This document shows positions 47,215 to 58,047 of a DNA stretch of 64,000 bases, piece after piece. The position numbers and the translations under genes are program-made. The notes beneath the pieces were generated by a model that saw nothing but the letters and a program-made list of their open reading frames with translations, searched no databases and was not told where the DNA came from. Numbering within the stretch: position 1 is the first letter of the stretch; every line of letters begins with the position of its first letter. The stretch covers positions 28,930,488 to 28,994,487 of the forward strand of contig OZ024871.1 of NCBI GenBank assembly GCA_964017185.1, written 5' to 3'. The DNA comes from Rugalucina vietnamica (lineage: Eukaryota > Mollusca > Bivalvia > Lucinida > Lucinidae).

Positions 47215-48128
47215 AATGTATTTTTGGCTGGTTCATGTGTAAAGCAACGCTCTATCTGCAAGGTGTATCAGTATGTGCCTCTGTAAACACCCTGGCAGCT
47301 ATAGCCGTACTCAATTTAGTATCCGTGACATTAATGGCAATAAAAGGAACACATCTGGGCTAGGTGTCTTACTGACTGCCGTTTGATAGTTTCCGTCATC
47401 CCAACGTAGTCTACATGCTTCTGTATAAATATCCAAATTTTATCAAAAGATCTGATCTAAATTTGTTTCTAGGATGGATTTCAAATCAAGTCGTGCGTGT
47501 TTGATCAAGCCGCGAGCATTACAAGGGTGAAGGATGAATATGAATATAAGGTTCCAAATTACATTTACATAAAACTAACAAACTCATTGTTCATCTTATT
47601 TTAGGTACCTCGCCATGAAAGTGAAAATCAGCAAACGCGCATGTATCATGCACGAATTATCAGTATTTGGATAGCCGCTTCTGTGATTCTTGGCCGTATA
47701 TAACAAGCTTTCAGTCATGACCCCTTCGGGCGGAAGTCCCATCAAACTCTGCTTTCAAGACTAGCCTAAGGAAGAGTATCAGAAAAAACTATTTCCCCGG
47801 AGCTACATATATATTTCTTTGTTGCTATTCTGTGCCTTAGTGTTTATAAGTGTCTGCTATTCGCTTTTAGAATTTGGGTTTGGTGAAAAAAATGTTCCCG
47901 GAACACAGAATTCTAATTTAGAGATAGTCCATAGATCAAAACTGAATGCTGTTAAAATGTTAGCGGTGGTTGTAGTAATGTTCGCATTTTCTTCGCATTT
48001 TCTTGGCTTCCCTTATACGTTCTGAGACTGAACACGCTATTTGGAACTAAATCAAATAAAGACGTCGATACATTTGTCAGACTAAAAAGAAGTGCGACCC
48101 CAGACTCGGACTTTGTCGAAACATTTAG
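47215..48128 (+). pseudogene. Peptide-type class A GPCR, two exons (unit 2 copy, disrupted)
   Basis: Exon A starts at 47,215 after the acceptor TTTCAG. It encodes GWFMCKATLYLQGVSVCASV and NTLAAIAV, a TM3 with the conserved Cys; the expected D-R is lost at its end (about 47,310). Exon B starts at 47,605 after TTTTAG with YLAMKVKIS (after DRY), a frameshift, TM4 (RIISIWIAASVIL), an in-frame TGA, TM5 (LLFCALVFISVCYSLLEFGF), the third loop and TM6 (AVKMLAVVVVMFAF). An 11-bp duplication (TTCGCATTTTC) near 47,996 breaks the SWLP motif, and a 106-bp deletion near 48,077 removes TM7. The ligand is unassigned; the TM3/TM6 style suggests a neuropeptide receptor. Confidence 0.82.
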
Positions 48129-48283
48129 AGGCGCACGCATTTATCAACGGTATCCTAGCAAAATAACGCCAATTGGATGCCCAGTGAAAGCAACATGTCT
48201 ACTACCTTAACGCAAGTTTGATCCCAAAATACGCGACGTTCTTGAAAGAAGTGCGATATATAGAGGATATTTGCTTTTTTGAG

Positions 48284-48402
48284 GTGAATACCAAATATAT
48301 TTCATCGAGTGAGTTGAAAACATCAGAATTTTCACGAGTGCGCAGCACGAGTGAAAATTTTTATGTTTTCAACTCACGAGATGAAATATATTTGGTATTC
48401 AC
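48284..48402. repeat. 119-nt near-perfect palindrome
   Basis: The arm GTGAATACCAAATATATTTC... pairs with ...GAAATATATTTGGTATTCAC around a short centre (GTGCGCAG). Part of a unit 2-specific segment (about 48,262-48,506 plus 52,819-53,120) into which the MULE element inserted. That outer segment's ends are not resolved; 52,830-53,120 is non-coding with repeated TGATATCA-like motifs. Confidence 0.7.
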
Positions 48403-48514
48403 AGAAAAAAAGCAAATTTTCTTTTTATTTTATACAATACACGGGCATTTTCCAATTCACAAGGCAGGTGGTGAAAATGCAAAAACCAAAAATTTTTGAA
48501 AACACAAATAATTT

Positions 48515-48790
48515 GGCATTTACTAAAACACGGAACGGGACGGAACGGGACGGAACGGAAAAAAAGACGGAACAGGCGGAACATTACGGAACAGATTATT
48601 ATGGAATACGGAACAAAGACGGAACAAACAGAATGCGAAAAGACGGAACAGGCGGAACGAAACGGAACAGAATATTACGGAATACGGAACACAGACGGAA
48701 CATTCGGATTGCAAATGGTCGGAACGATACGGAACACAATTATACGATATACGGAACACGGAACGCATTTACGGAACGCAATTATTACAG
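48515..48790 (+). repeat. Left TIR and subterminal GGAAC array
   Basis: Starts with ACGGAACGGG repeats, then dispersed ACGGAACA / GCGGAACA / ACGGAATACGGAAC motifs. Likely transposase-binding sites by analogy with other DNA transposons (inference). Confidence 0.75.
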
Positions 48791-48919
48791 TACGTAACGT
48801 CAAAGGTTGCTAAGCATCGTCGTCTCAAATCATTACGTTGTTTCTATAACCATTGTAGATCTTTAGGATAAAATGTAAAATACATATTAATCACTAGCGT
48901 TTGGATTCAAAGATTAAGA

Positions 48920-51900
48920 ATGGCACAAGCCGCTCTTGATCCAAAAGACGGGAAGTTCGTCCGGGAATTACCACTTGGTACCACCGAAATATTGGCTTTA
49001 TTTAAGTCGAGTGAAGCTGTCACGAACATTCCTTTTCGCCCTTCTGGTGGCGACTTGTTTCTGTTCAGCACAGAAGACCCTCTGAGGATTGATGATTGGA
49101 AGTCAGACGGACATACGTAAGTACAACTATTTGATTATGCTGTGCTTTATTTTCGAGTGCATTTTGATATTTGCTTTGTTCGTGCTTGAAATGAATGGTC
49201 TGGTGATTGAGATCTACCCTGTTATTTCAGATGGACAAACCAAGGAAATAAAAAGCCTCTGCCACGCACAAATCCGAAATATCTGAAGTCATATTATTAC
49301 ATCAAGGCTGACAACCGGGCGAATAAAGGATTTCGGAAGGAAGTATATTTCCCTATCGGCGCAGGCAATATCATCATACATTACATTGGTGACGAAACAT
49401 TGTCAGTGATGACGCCCCATGGGAATTCAAACAAAAATGAACCTTTCTTCAGAACAAAACCGTCCGTTAGGGAAGATATTCAGAAGAAAATAGAAGTAGA
49501 AAAGCCGCACATAGTATATAAAAATCTAGTTTGTGAAAACGTGGAAGGTCATGATGCAATATCCAAGCCCCGGAACATAAAGCAACTTCACAATGCAAAA
49601 GCCAGCAAGCAGGAAGAGATTCGCTTAACACGGGATGCCATATATAATACTCATGAATTGGCATACGAGGGAGGCTTTATTCACTTTCTATCTACATACC
49701 CAGATCTATGCGTTGTAGCTGGAGAAGTTGAAATGATACAGGAACTCAACAGCGTCATACAATTAAAAGACGAAGACCTCTTGTTGAGCTATGATACAAC
49801 TTTTAATTTGGGCGAGTTTTATGTGTCTCCTCTGGTCTTCAAGCACGTTGTATTTACAGACAACCCGTTAGTGGCTGGTCTTTTCCTGATTCACGAGAGA
49901 AAATTAAGCGAGACACACGAACATTTTTTCAAGATTCTGTCATCGTTAGTGAAACCTCTGAAAGGTGTGCCTATAGTAACTGATATGGAATCAGCCATAG
50001 TTAAGGCTATCAGGGAAAACACGACATTAAAGCAAATTGGATGCTGGCGCCATCTCCGACAGGATGTTCAAAGGTGGTTAACTGACAACCTACCCAAAGT
50101 AGAACGATCAACCTATGTCAATGAGCTTTATGAGATATTGAGAACGACAACGGAACGACAGTGTGCAGACATGATTAAGAAGATGGAGAAACAGTGGAAT
50201 GAAGAGTTTACACGCTATTTCAAGAAATCAGTCGAACCAAAGCTGGGATATTTCTGCGCATGGTCCATTGCAAATTCGTGTAAGCTAGACACAAAGAATG
50301 GTATAACAACAAACCAGTCTGAGGGCTTCAACTTCCTATTAAAAGATTTCCAAAGCTGGAAGGAAGTACCACTGGATTCTCTTTTGATGTCTCTGAAGCT
50401 AATACAAGGATTCTACCTGGAAGAAATAAGAAGAGGCAAGGCTCAACTTGGAACATTTCGATTAAAGCCAAAATATTCAAGGTAGGTACATTTTAATAAA
50501 AGTGTTCCGTGTGTTCCGTGGTGATTCTATTGACGGAACACTGTAGAATATTAGCTACGGAATGCACACGGAACATGTTCCGCGTGTGTTCCACGTGTTC
50601 CGTGGTGATTCTATTGACGGAACACTGTAGAATATTAGCTACGGAATGCACACGGAACATGTTCCGCGTGTGTTCCGCATGTGTTCCGTGGTTATTCTAT
50701 AGAATATTCGCCACGGAACGCACACGGAACATGTTCCGCGTGTTCCGTGGTGAATATTAGCTACGGAACGCACACGGAACATGTTCCGTATGCGTTCCGT
50801 GGTGATTTTATTGACGGAACACTGTAGAATATTAGCTACGGAACGCACACGGAATATGTTCCGTATGCGTTCCATGGTGATTCTATTGACGGAAAACTGT
50901 TGTATATTCAACACGGAACGCACACGGAACATATTCCAGTTTTCTTCTTGTATGTATACCCTTTTGACTTATTGTATTTTCTTTTCATAGGTTTGCCTCG
51001 GACGTAATAGAGTTTGCCTCAAAAAAACTGGTGTGCCAGCCGAAAGACATAGTTTCTTCCTTGAGAGATAGAGTGCTCAAAGAAAGTGATGCAGATGTAG
51101 GTTTTCCAAAATCAGCTGATGCAGACAACAGCAGGGTGCTAAGGGCTAAATTACTTGCAACAAGTGACAACATTTCATTTTCATCACGGCTAGGTGTTTT
51201 TGTCATTGCCGATCAAGAATCTGTCTACACAGTTAAACTTTTCCCGACAGAATCATGTACCTGTCCACTTAAAAAGAACTGTGTCCATATCCTAGGGGTA
51301 AAGCTAGGACAGAGAATGGAAATACATGAGGATGAATTAGCGATACAAAAAAACATCGCGGTTGTCAGAAAGAATACCAGAGCGACCAAGCAAAAGCCCG
51401 GTAGAAAACGGCCCAGACCAGGCGATGTCTCTCCGGTTGGAAACAAGGAATCAAAAGTAAATTTAGATAAAGTTGTGAACAGATTAGAAGAAAGTATTAT
51501 ACATCCAGTGAATGAGTCGCAACTTTCAGAAAAATACGTTCAAGAGCTCATTGAGCTTGAGGAGCAAGTTAACGCCGAGCGCGACGAAACCAAACAGACA
51601 CAGACCCAAACGGAACAACAAATGGAAACGGAACACATCATAGAAGATCGCAAACTGATCCAGAAACAGACGGAACAGCAAACGGAACAGCAAATGGAAC
51701 CCCTACACCAGTCACCTGTAAATACAGAGGAGCCGGAGTATTCATTTATAAACTTAATGTCATCAACACCCAAATCCCCTGAACTCTTAAAAGATGTAAG
51801 GTACAGCTTAGAAGTTTGGGTACCGGCAGATAAACAGAAACTATTCCACAACTTAAATGTGAATGACAGAAATCTAATACAAAAACGGTCAGGATGGATG

Positions 51901-52578
51901 AATGATACCATTATAGACAGTGCCATGAATTTGCTCCAATTTCAATTCCCCGACTTGGAAGGGTTCCAGTCGTGTACTTTGGCCGTTCAGCTCGACTTTC
52001 AACGGCATGAAAAATTGTTCATCCAAATAATCAATAGGAGTCCTAATACCAAGGGAACGCATTGGTTGACAGTGAGTAACATCAACTGTATGGAGGATGA
52101 GGTCGGTGTTTACGACACCGCATTTGACGACCTCCCTCACATTGAGCAACTTGTAGTTGCTAGCCTGGTGAAAACAGAGCAAAAAGTACTGAAAGTGAAA
52201 TTTAGTAATGTTTACATGCAGACAAATGGGAACGACTGTGGCCTTTATGCCATAGCAAATGCTACTGCTTTGGCATTTGGCCGCGATCCGTCTAAGGAGC
52301 AATATATCCCAAGCAAATTAAGAGAACATCTACTGAAATGTCTAGAAGAAAAAGAAATGCGGCTGTTTCCTACCGCAAAGGGAACAAGCAAAAGACGCAA
52401 GGCAATCAAAAAGATTGAAAAAATTAAGTTGTATTGTGTTTGCAATATGCCAGACACGCATACCACTTACTTCCTTTGCGATCAATGCTCTAGTGAGTAT
52501 CACCCAGAATGCCTTGGTTTAGATGCTGTATTACTAAAGGATCGGTCTTTTATATGCCCTACTTGTTCTACAAAATAA
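48920..52578 (+). CDS. MULE transposase with CG-1-like, SWIM-like, Ulp1 protease and PHD domains (1,011 aa)
   Basis: Exons 48,920-49,116, 49,231-50,481 and 50,991-52,578, with GT-AG introns and phases that agree (197 + 1,251 + 1,588 nt = 1,012 codons including TAA). Domains: residues about 40-125 CG-1-like (GGDLFLFS, DDWKSDGHTW, SYYYIKADN, NIIIHYIGD); 240-440 MULE DDE core, Asp254 (YDTTF), Asp317 (VTDMES), CxxH 337-340, Glu430 (NQSEGF); SWIM-like CxC..CxH at 572-582; basic stretch KPGRKRPRP 618-626; Glu/Gln/Thr-rich 686-719; Ulp1 fold with Trp785, His840, Asp858, Gln893, Cys899 (NDCGLY); PHD C4HC3 at 965-1008. No lesions seen. Expected role: nuclear cut-and-paste transposition; the protease could act on SUMO-type modifiers and the PHD on histone tails, both by family analogy only. 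The start is the first ATG consistent with splicing. Confidence 0.85.
50482..50990 (+). repeat. Intron 2 built of a GGAAC minisatellite
   Basis: Donor GTAGGT, acceptor TTTTCATAG. 50,503-50,940 is a tandem array with units of about 80-100 bp containing ATTGACGGAACACTGTAGAA and the palindrome CACGGAACATGTTCCG. The same GGAAC core makes up the element's TIRs. Confidence 0.8.
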
Positions 52579-52599
52579 TTGATGGAAACAACAGTTAAA

Positions 52600-52810
52600 C
52601 AGAACAAAAATAAAGATACAAACTTGTTCCGTCATGCTGTTCCGTATTTTAGTATTTTTCCTTTATAAGTATTCCGCTTTTTAGCAATTTGACATTTGTC
52701 ACTGTTCCGTTGTTTAGCAATTTTACATTTCTCTTTATTCCGTTTTTTAGTAATTTATAAACAATGTCATTCCGTTCCGTTCCGTTCCGTTCCGTGTTTT
52801 AGTAACGACC
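52600..52810 (+). repeat. Right subterminal modules and right TIR
   Basis: About five degenerate copies of a 40-50-bp module TTCCGTNTTTTAG[TC]AATTT (near 52,640, 52,676, 52,707, 52,738 and 52,793). The last forms the TIR proper with TTCCG tandem units. Confidence 0.65.
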
Positions 52811-53120
52811 AATAATTTTGGTACCACATTGTTCCTTACGTTCTAACTAAGAAAATGAATACCCACACTTTATGTTTTCGTCCATAAATAACGGAGTTAT
52901 AGGCGTTTGAATTTCTGAAGTGAGACACATTTAACGACGTCAAGTGAATGGAAACGTCAGAAGTAATCCAAAATCTACAGTGAAAATATAGGCTGATATC
53001 AGTCACTAGTGACTTTTGATATCGGTGAGATTTGATATCAGTGAAATTTCATATCAATGAAAATACCAATTTTATCAAGTTTTGATATACATTGGTTTTC
53101 ACTGTAAAGTATAAAATAAA

Positions 53121-53205
53121 CAATCGAACGTAAATTCTGCTAAGGAAGCGGTCAGAGAAAACAGTCACTCTCATACATGTGTATATAATGGAAAGAGGAC
53201 ATACG
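53121..53205. other. Resumed unit homology
   Basis: AAATTCTGCTAAGGAAGCGG here matches 24,393 in unit 1, marking the right edge of the unit 2-specific MULE-bearing segment. Confidence 0.6.
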
Positions 53206-54330
53206 ATTATGTCCACCTACAAAAGTGTAAAAAATATGTTTTTGACTGAAAATTTCAGTTTGTCTATTTGATATTTCGGTACTGTGATAAGCTGTCCAAA
53301 TCATGGCACGTTCGCAAATCTGTCTGATAAGTGATGCTCCGAGGATAAAGCAACCAAGACGTTAAGCGTCAAAAAGAAAATCACAAAACCGGTATTCGAA
53401 TGCGCCAGATGTGAAGAAATCTTCAATCACGCATCGACTCGCGCCTAGAAGATGCATAACGTCGAAACATGAAGAATTCGACAGTCAGTGTGCTTCGAAA
53501 ACGTCAACGTGGAATTCTTGACGTCATAAGCAACATTTTGACCACTGCACAATAACAGAGACATTAAAAAGGCAATCAAATGTCTGCAGCAAAATTGCGA
53601 TTAAATCACAGATGTGATCCGTTTTGTCCAGGAATCTTGCCCATTACATCATAAAGGCTTAGGATTTTGACGTTTAATGGCTAACGTAAAGCATTAAAAT
53701 CGCAAAGACGTTGAACCTAAATGACCTGTACATCTTTTATTGTACGCTTATATTCATCTCGACAAACAAATACGATTTTCAGAAATTCTGACTCGATAGC
53801 GTTTCCGGAAGCGGCTGGAGAAAAGCTTAAAATTGACGTCAGTCATCGAACGTCATTCTAGAAAATGATTTCGGTGACGTTTTGCATATGTTAAGATTCG
53901 TATTCCCAAAATAAACTGTTTTTGTGATATCTGTATGAAAGAAACCGTTTGTGAACGTTACTTGACCGAATTTGCAAGACTTTGCGTTTTTTAGGCGTGC
54001 ATGGTGACGCGTAGAGCGCTTTTACCGTGTGTTGTGATGCGATGTAGTGGTTGATTAGGCGGCGAATAGTTCGTAGAGCTACTCGCATACGGGAAAATCA
54101 TTTCCGGGATTTTTGGATTAGTCATAGCTTACGTAAAATTGAATAAACGTAATTTGTAGTCTGACGTAACGTCGCTTACAAACCGTCGCGGGGGGATAAA
54201 CTTTTGGCGTAGAAACATTGTATTCAACCTATCCAACATAAGGAAACATCATATGCGCACAAAGGTTTTGATATCCCGCAACTAAGAGCATCCGAGGAGT
54301 GGTACGTTTTCATTGGACATGAGTATATAT
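53206..54330. other. 1.1-kb unit 2-specific sequence, unidentified
   Basis: Sits where unit 1 has the pearl-like element. No long open frame. It contains many ACGTC/GACGT motifs (for example GACGTCATAAG, GACGTCAGTCATCGAACGTC). Short matching ends ATGTCCA / TGGACAT may be inverted termini, but this is weak. Confidence 0.45.
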
Positions 54331-56410
54331 ATAATAACATAATTTTTTCCCAACATTTCAACCGCTAATACTACAGAGAACCAAACCCATCAGGAGTTTC
54401 TTTCTCCTTAACCAGAATTAAATTAGATAGCTGCAGTTCAAAGAATTAAGGGTCTGTTTCATTCTTCTATGTTTTCGCGCGATGAAAATTTATGAAAAGA
54501 TGGACCGCGGTATGGCCCACCCACTTTCTCAGTAATATGTTCGCTGCTCATAAAAGATCTTAGTTTTATTTTATTTCCTACTTTGTCCCTGAGGAATAGT
54601 ATCACCTACTTAGAGAGTACATGACCCCGGAGCGAAAGGTCCTGGGTTTGTGACCTACACATTGTATCTAGTGTTCTTGAAAATAACACCTTACACTTCC
54701 AAGAGTACTGGTTAATACCGACAAAACGCTCGCTCCAGCTGGACATGACTGGAAAGATGTTGACTTGGACGTTTAGGCATATAAACTAAACCCGATTCAT
54801 ACTTGTCAATGGTCCGGACATAAACCACACAAAAAAGGAAAATACGACTGAGTGTCGCATTAACCTCGTTTAATCAATGTCGGTGGTCTCTACTTGGCCT
54901 AAGCTGCAATTAAGACACTTAGCAGATATTATGCGTTTATTCCACTATAACGAAAGCTTTTATGGGAGATTTTAATGCCGACTTTGGAAACTATACATTT
55001 CAAGTTCGTCAACGAGCTCAGAAGTGCAAGTGAAGATAACAAACGTCACATGGTTAAATAAACTTGACAACCACGACGCTGATATTATTTCAGTTATGAT
55101 CTTATCAATACGATAATGCAAGTTAAAATTTCTGGTAAAAAGGGTTCATTTTACATATGTCTATTTCAAACATAATCAAACTTCTGCGAAATAGTCAAGT
55201 AATCCCGAAAACACCCGAACAATATTTGGGCCAAGATCTGATAAAATCGATCTAAAGACCAAAAATTCAAAATTCAGATATTAGTAACATTTGAAAAACG
55301 AAGTGTCTCTGAATCTTTTCTAAAACTTTGAAGAGATTGGCTTTGCAAATAGCAAAGATATGAGCGCTGAAAGGTGTGTAGTTGATGCAATATAAACATG
55401 GCGTTACGAAAATTGTTCATGACGTTTCGACGTTGATGCCGTTATCGTCTTTCTTTATATCAATGTAATGAAAAGAAGCTAGGACTAAAATTCTTCAAAT
55501 TTTCTTTTCTTTTTTTTTAACTTTGAAGTTCAATATCTACACCATACAAATTCACACATCCTTTGATAAAACATGCATTACAAAGGGAGCACCTGGTTTT
55601 GAAAATGAGGGTAGTCCTTTTGCCGCAATGATTGTCATGGCAACATACATGGTACAAATACCAATGTTTCAAAGGAAATGTATGTGTCTTGAATTGTGTT
55701 ACAATATTAAAACAATTTGACATAATATCAGTGCATGCCAAATATTTCAAATTTAAATGGTCTTTAAATTTTAATAACATAAAATGTACTTGATTGTCCG
55801 GACCCCTTTTGTCAGATGCGCGCTCATTTTGTTTATGCAACCTTTGTAAGAAATACCAAGAAGCGGTTTACCAGAAAAGTAACTGTAATTTTATAACTAA
55901 ACAAATGCAAAGCAGTCAAATCTTTTTATTTAGATCACCCAAGGGCACCCAAAGCCGCCTTTTGGGGAATAGCTGATCATTTGGCTTACGATATGGTATA
56001 TGTACCTAAGTGTCATTTTAGTTTTTTCCCACCCCTCGGTTTATGGAGAAGGAATATCTTTCTGATTGTGCCATTTCCTGATCATTACCTTCTTGTACCT
56101 TTAGTATTAATTTTGTGTTATTACAAAAGTTTCATTGCCAAGTTTCAAGATCGTCTTGATTCCTGGTCCTAGTTGCTACATCAGGGGCGTCGTAGACTAC
56201 GACATCTTGGCCTTGTCTTTGGTTCAACAAGTGTTGTCAGAGGCAAATTATGAAACTGGTGTTAAAAGGTCGACCGTAACGGACGACGAATGCGAGAGAC
56301 TGTCCATTTCTGTTACTATTCATGTAGACCTATGGATCAGAATGATCTCAGAAATTCTCATGTGACAGCACTTTCTGTGAGCTGGAATAATAAGCATTAT
56401 TACATAAAAA
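54331..56410. other. Non-coding, shared with unit 1
   Basis: Matches 25,978-27,228 and 29,685-30,520, with the TA-flanked element absent at about 55,645. A divergent RT-tail copy (+) lies at 55,940-56,102. No gene accepted. Confidence 0.55.
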
Positions 56411-58041
56411 GGTACAAGTAGGCAAAGATCAGGAAAAGGCGCAATCAGAAAAAAGATTCCCACTCCAAAAACCGAGGTGGGAAAAAACCAAACTAACAAT
56501 CAGGTACTTATACCATGAAACAATCGTAAGCCGAATGAGCAGCTATTTTCCCAATAGGTGGCCACTCAGTTACCTTAACTTAACTAAAAATATGAAAACA
56601 TACATAAGGCGCCAACAGCACAAAAATTTTTTTAAACACCAAGACATAAAACAAAAGAACCACCACAGAAGTATCGACTTGGAACGATCAGTAACACAAA
56701 GTTACTGGCGGGCTTAAACCGGTTTTACATGGCCATAACCTCACCCTCAGCTTCTGCAGTGGTTCATAACATTTAGTTAGTTATTCGGTCCTCGTGGTGA
56801 ATCTCTAACTAGTCAATGAATCATCAAGAACAAACAAATAAATCATGATAAACATCCTGATGAATCAAAAACCAGGACTCACAGACTGAGTAAGCTGCCC
56901 GACGATGGAGATCCCTGGGCGCCGAATAACTTACTAACTCCGGAGCAAAAGAAAAACACCAGTTGGACCCCGGTGGGCCAAGCAACAGACAAGAAGCTCC
57001 GGCCCCAACCAACTAAAATGAATAGCTTTATGTCGGGGCCATCATAGAGTCTGACGCCCGACCCACCGGCGTGCAATTAAAGAAGGCAGCATAGTTATCA
57101 ACCATGATTGGGTTAAAAACTAAGCATGCAGACTGTCGCATAACATTCAAGTTATAACCTACACATTTGTAACGTGTTATGATTTTTCTGAACTGAAAAG
57201 AAAAATCATTAATTCCTTTAAGTTTCTTAAATTTGTAAACCAAGTCACCATAAAATTCAGGTTCCGAAAGGCCCTCACTTAAAAGCGTCTTTAACCCAAC
57301 ATTATATTTGGAAATCAATTCATAGTGTCTACGATAAAATTTAGAAAATGTTTTTCGAAGTTTATGATACCGATAGCCCTGTTGGAGAAGTTTAGCCGTT
57401 AAACATTTATTTCGAGCGTTGAAGTCTGTAACATGATTGCAGACTCTAGCAAACCTAATAAGTTGCGAAATGTATACACCATAAGAGGCACGACGAGGAA
57501 CGTCACCATCCAAAAAAGGAAAATTTACTATATCAAAATCAAAGTCATCGCGCTTATCATAAATTTTAGAAGAAACAAATCCATTTGCAACAGAAAGATG
57601 TAGATCTAAAAAGGGGGCTTCAGTATCTGAGATATTGGCTTTGTTCAACTGAAGTTCAGGTGGATAAATTTGATTGACCATACCTTCAAAATAAGGGTTG
57701 TCAATGTTCAAAAGGTCATCGAGGTACCTAGATGTGGAATTAAAAGCCTCGATAACATCAGCTTGATTATCATGGTTAAGAGAATCCATGAAATCTCTTT
57801 CGTAGCAGTATAAAAATAAATCAGCTACGAGAGGTGCGCAATTTGTACCCATCGGAATTCCAACAATTTGTCTGTATAACTTGGTCCCAAATCTAATATA
57901 AATATTATCAAGGAGATAGGATAGGGCGTCGCATACATTCTGACATGACCAAAGTGTATACCGACTTTGGTCAGAGGAAGTGAAAAAAGCCTTTCTGTCA
58001 TTACATGCCAAATAAAGTGAACCATAGTTTTTTAATGCCCT
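56411..58041 (-). mobile_element. RT-element (Penelope-like type suspected), 5'-truncated insertion, unit 2 only
   Basis: 1.63 kb, read on the minus strand: partial RT gene, 3' non-coding tail of about 620 bp, terminus ...CTACTTGTACC. Target duplication TAAAAA at 56,405-56,410 and 58,042-58,047; unit 1 keeps the single TAAAAA at 30,518-30,523. It is the longest member of the most abundant repeat family in this window. Confidence 0.85.
57028..58041 (-). pseudogene. Reverse transcriptase, C-terminal two thirds
   Basis: About 337 codons remain open from the truncation to TAA at 57,028. The visible RT signature is GIPMGTNCAPLVADLFLYCY (fingers/palm motif) followed 35 residues on by SRYLDDLLN, the catalytic YxDD box. 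The first catalytic Asp motif lies upstream of the truncation and is missing. The C-terminal part (KIYDKRDDFDF, NFPFLDGDVPR, GYRYHKLRKTFSKFYRRHY, FNCTPVGR) is of a conserved type seen in invertebrate RT proteins. No endonuclease domain is present in what remains. Assignment as Penelope-like rests on motif style, 5' truncation and head-to-tail copies; a different non-LTR class is possible. Confidence 0.8.
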
Positions 58042-58047
58042 TAAAAA

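Larger units (their letters stand above)
48515..52810 (+). mobile_element. MULE-type DNA transposon with complete gene
   Basis: A 4,296-bp element with a perfect 8-bp target duplication, AATAATTT (48,507-48,514 and 52,811-52,818). TIRs are GGCATTTACTAAAACACGG and (mirrored) GGTCGTTACTAAAACACGG, each running into tandem GGAAC units. Subterminal zones at 48,530-48,790 and 52,620-52,800 are full of CGGAAC/GTTCCG. One three-exon gene occupies 48,920-52,578. Eight-base duplications, long TIRs and a DDE core with CxxH fit the Mutator-like superfamily. Absent from unit 1. Confidence 0.88.

Noticed and set aside
48496..48813. Frames rich in TERN/GTE repeats (105 and 148 codons) and the minus-strand VPFR repeats
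   Set aside because: They are translations of the GGAAC subterminal array, upstream of the transposase start.
49467..49664. Minus-strand frames overlapping the transposase gene (also 51,540-51,926 and 51,889-52,302)
   Set aside because: Shadows of the real plus-strand exons.
50509..50932. Cys/Arg-rich repeat frames on both strands in intron 2
   Set aside because: Translations of the minisatellite; splicing removes the region and rejoins the transposase frame.
53206..54330. Possible TIR element with ATGTCCA/TGGACAT ends
   Set aside because: Only seven bases match and unit 1 has a different insertion at the same place, so no empty site defines the ends.
56840..56890. CTGATGA near a paired segment in the RT tail, considered as a hammerhead ribozyme core
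   Set aside because: The GAAA segment and stem II expected of a hammerhead are absent in either orientation; only a simple hairpin (CCTGRTGAATCAAAAACCAGG-like) is present.
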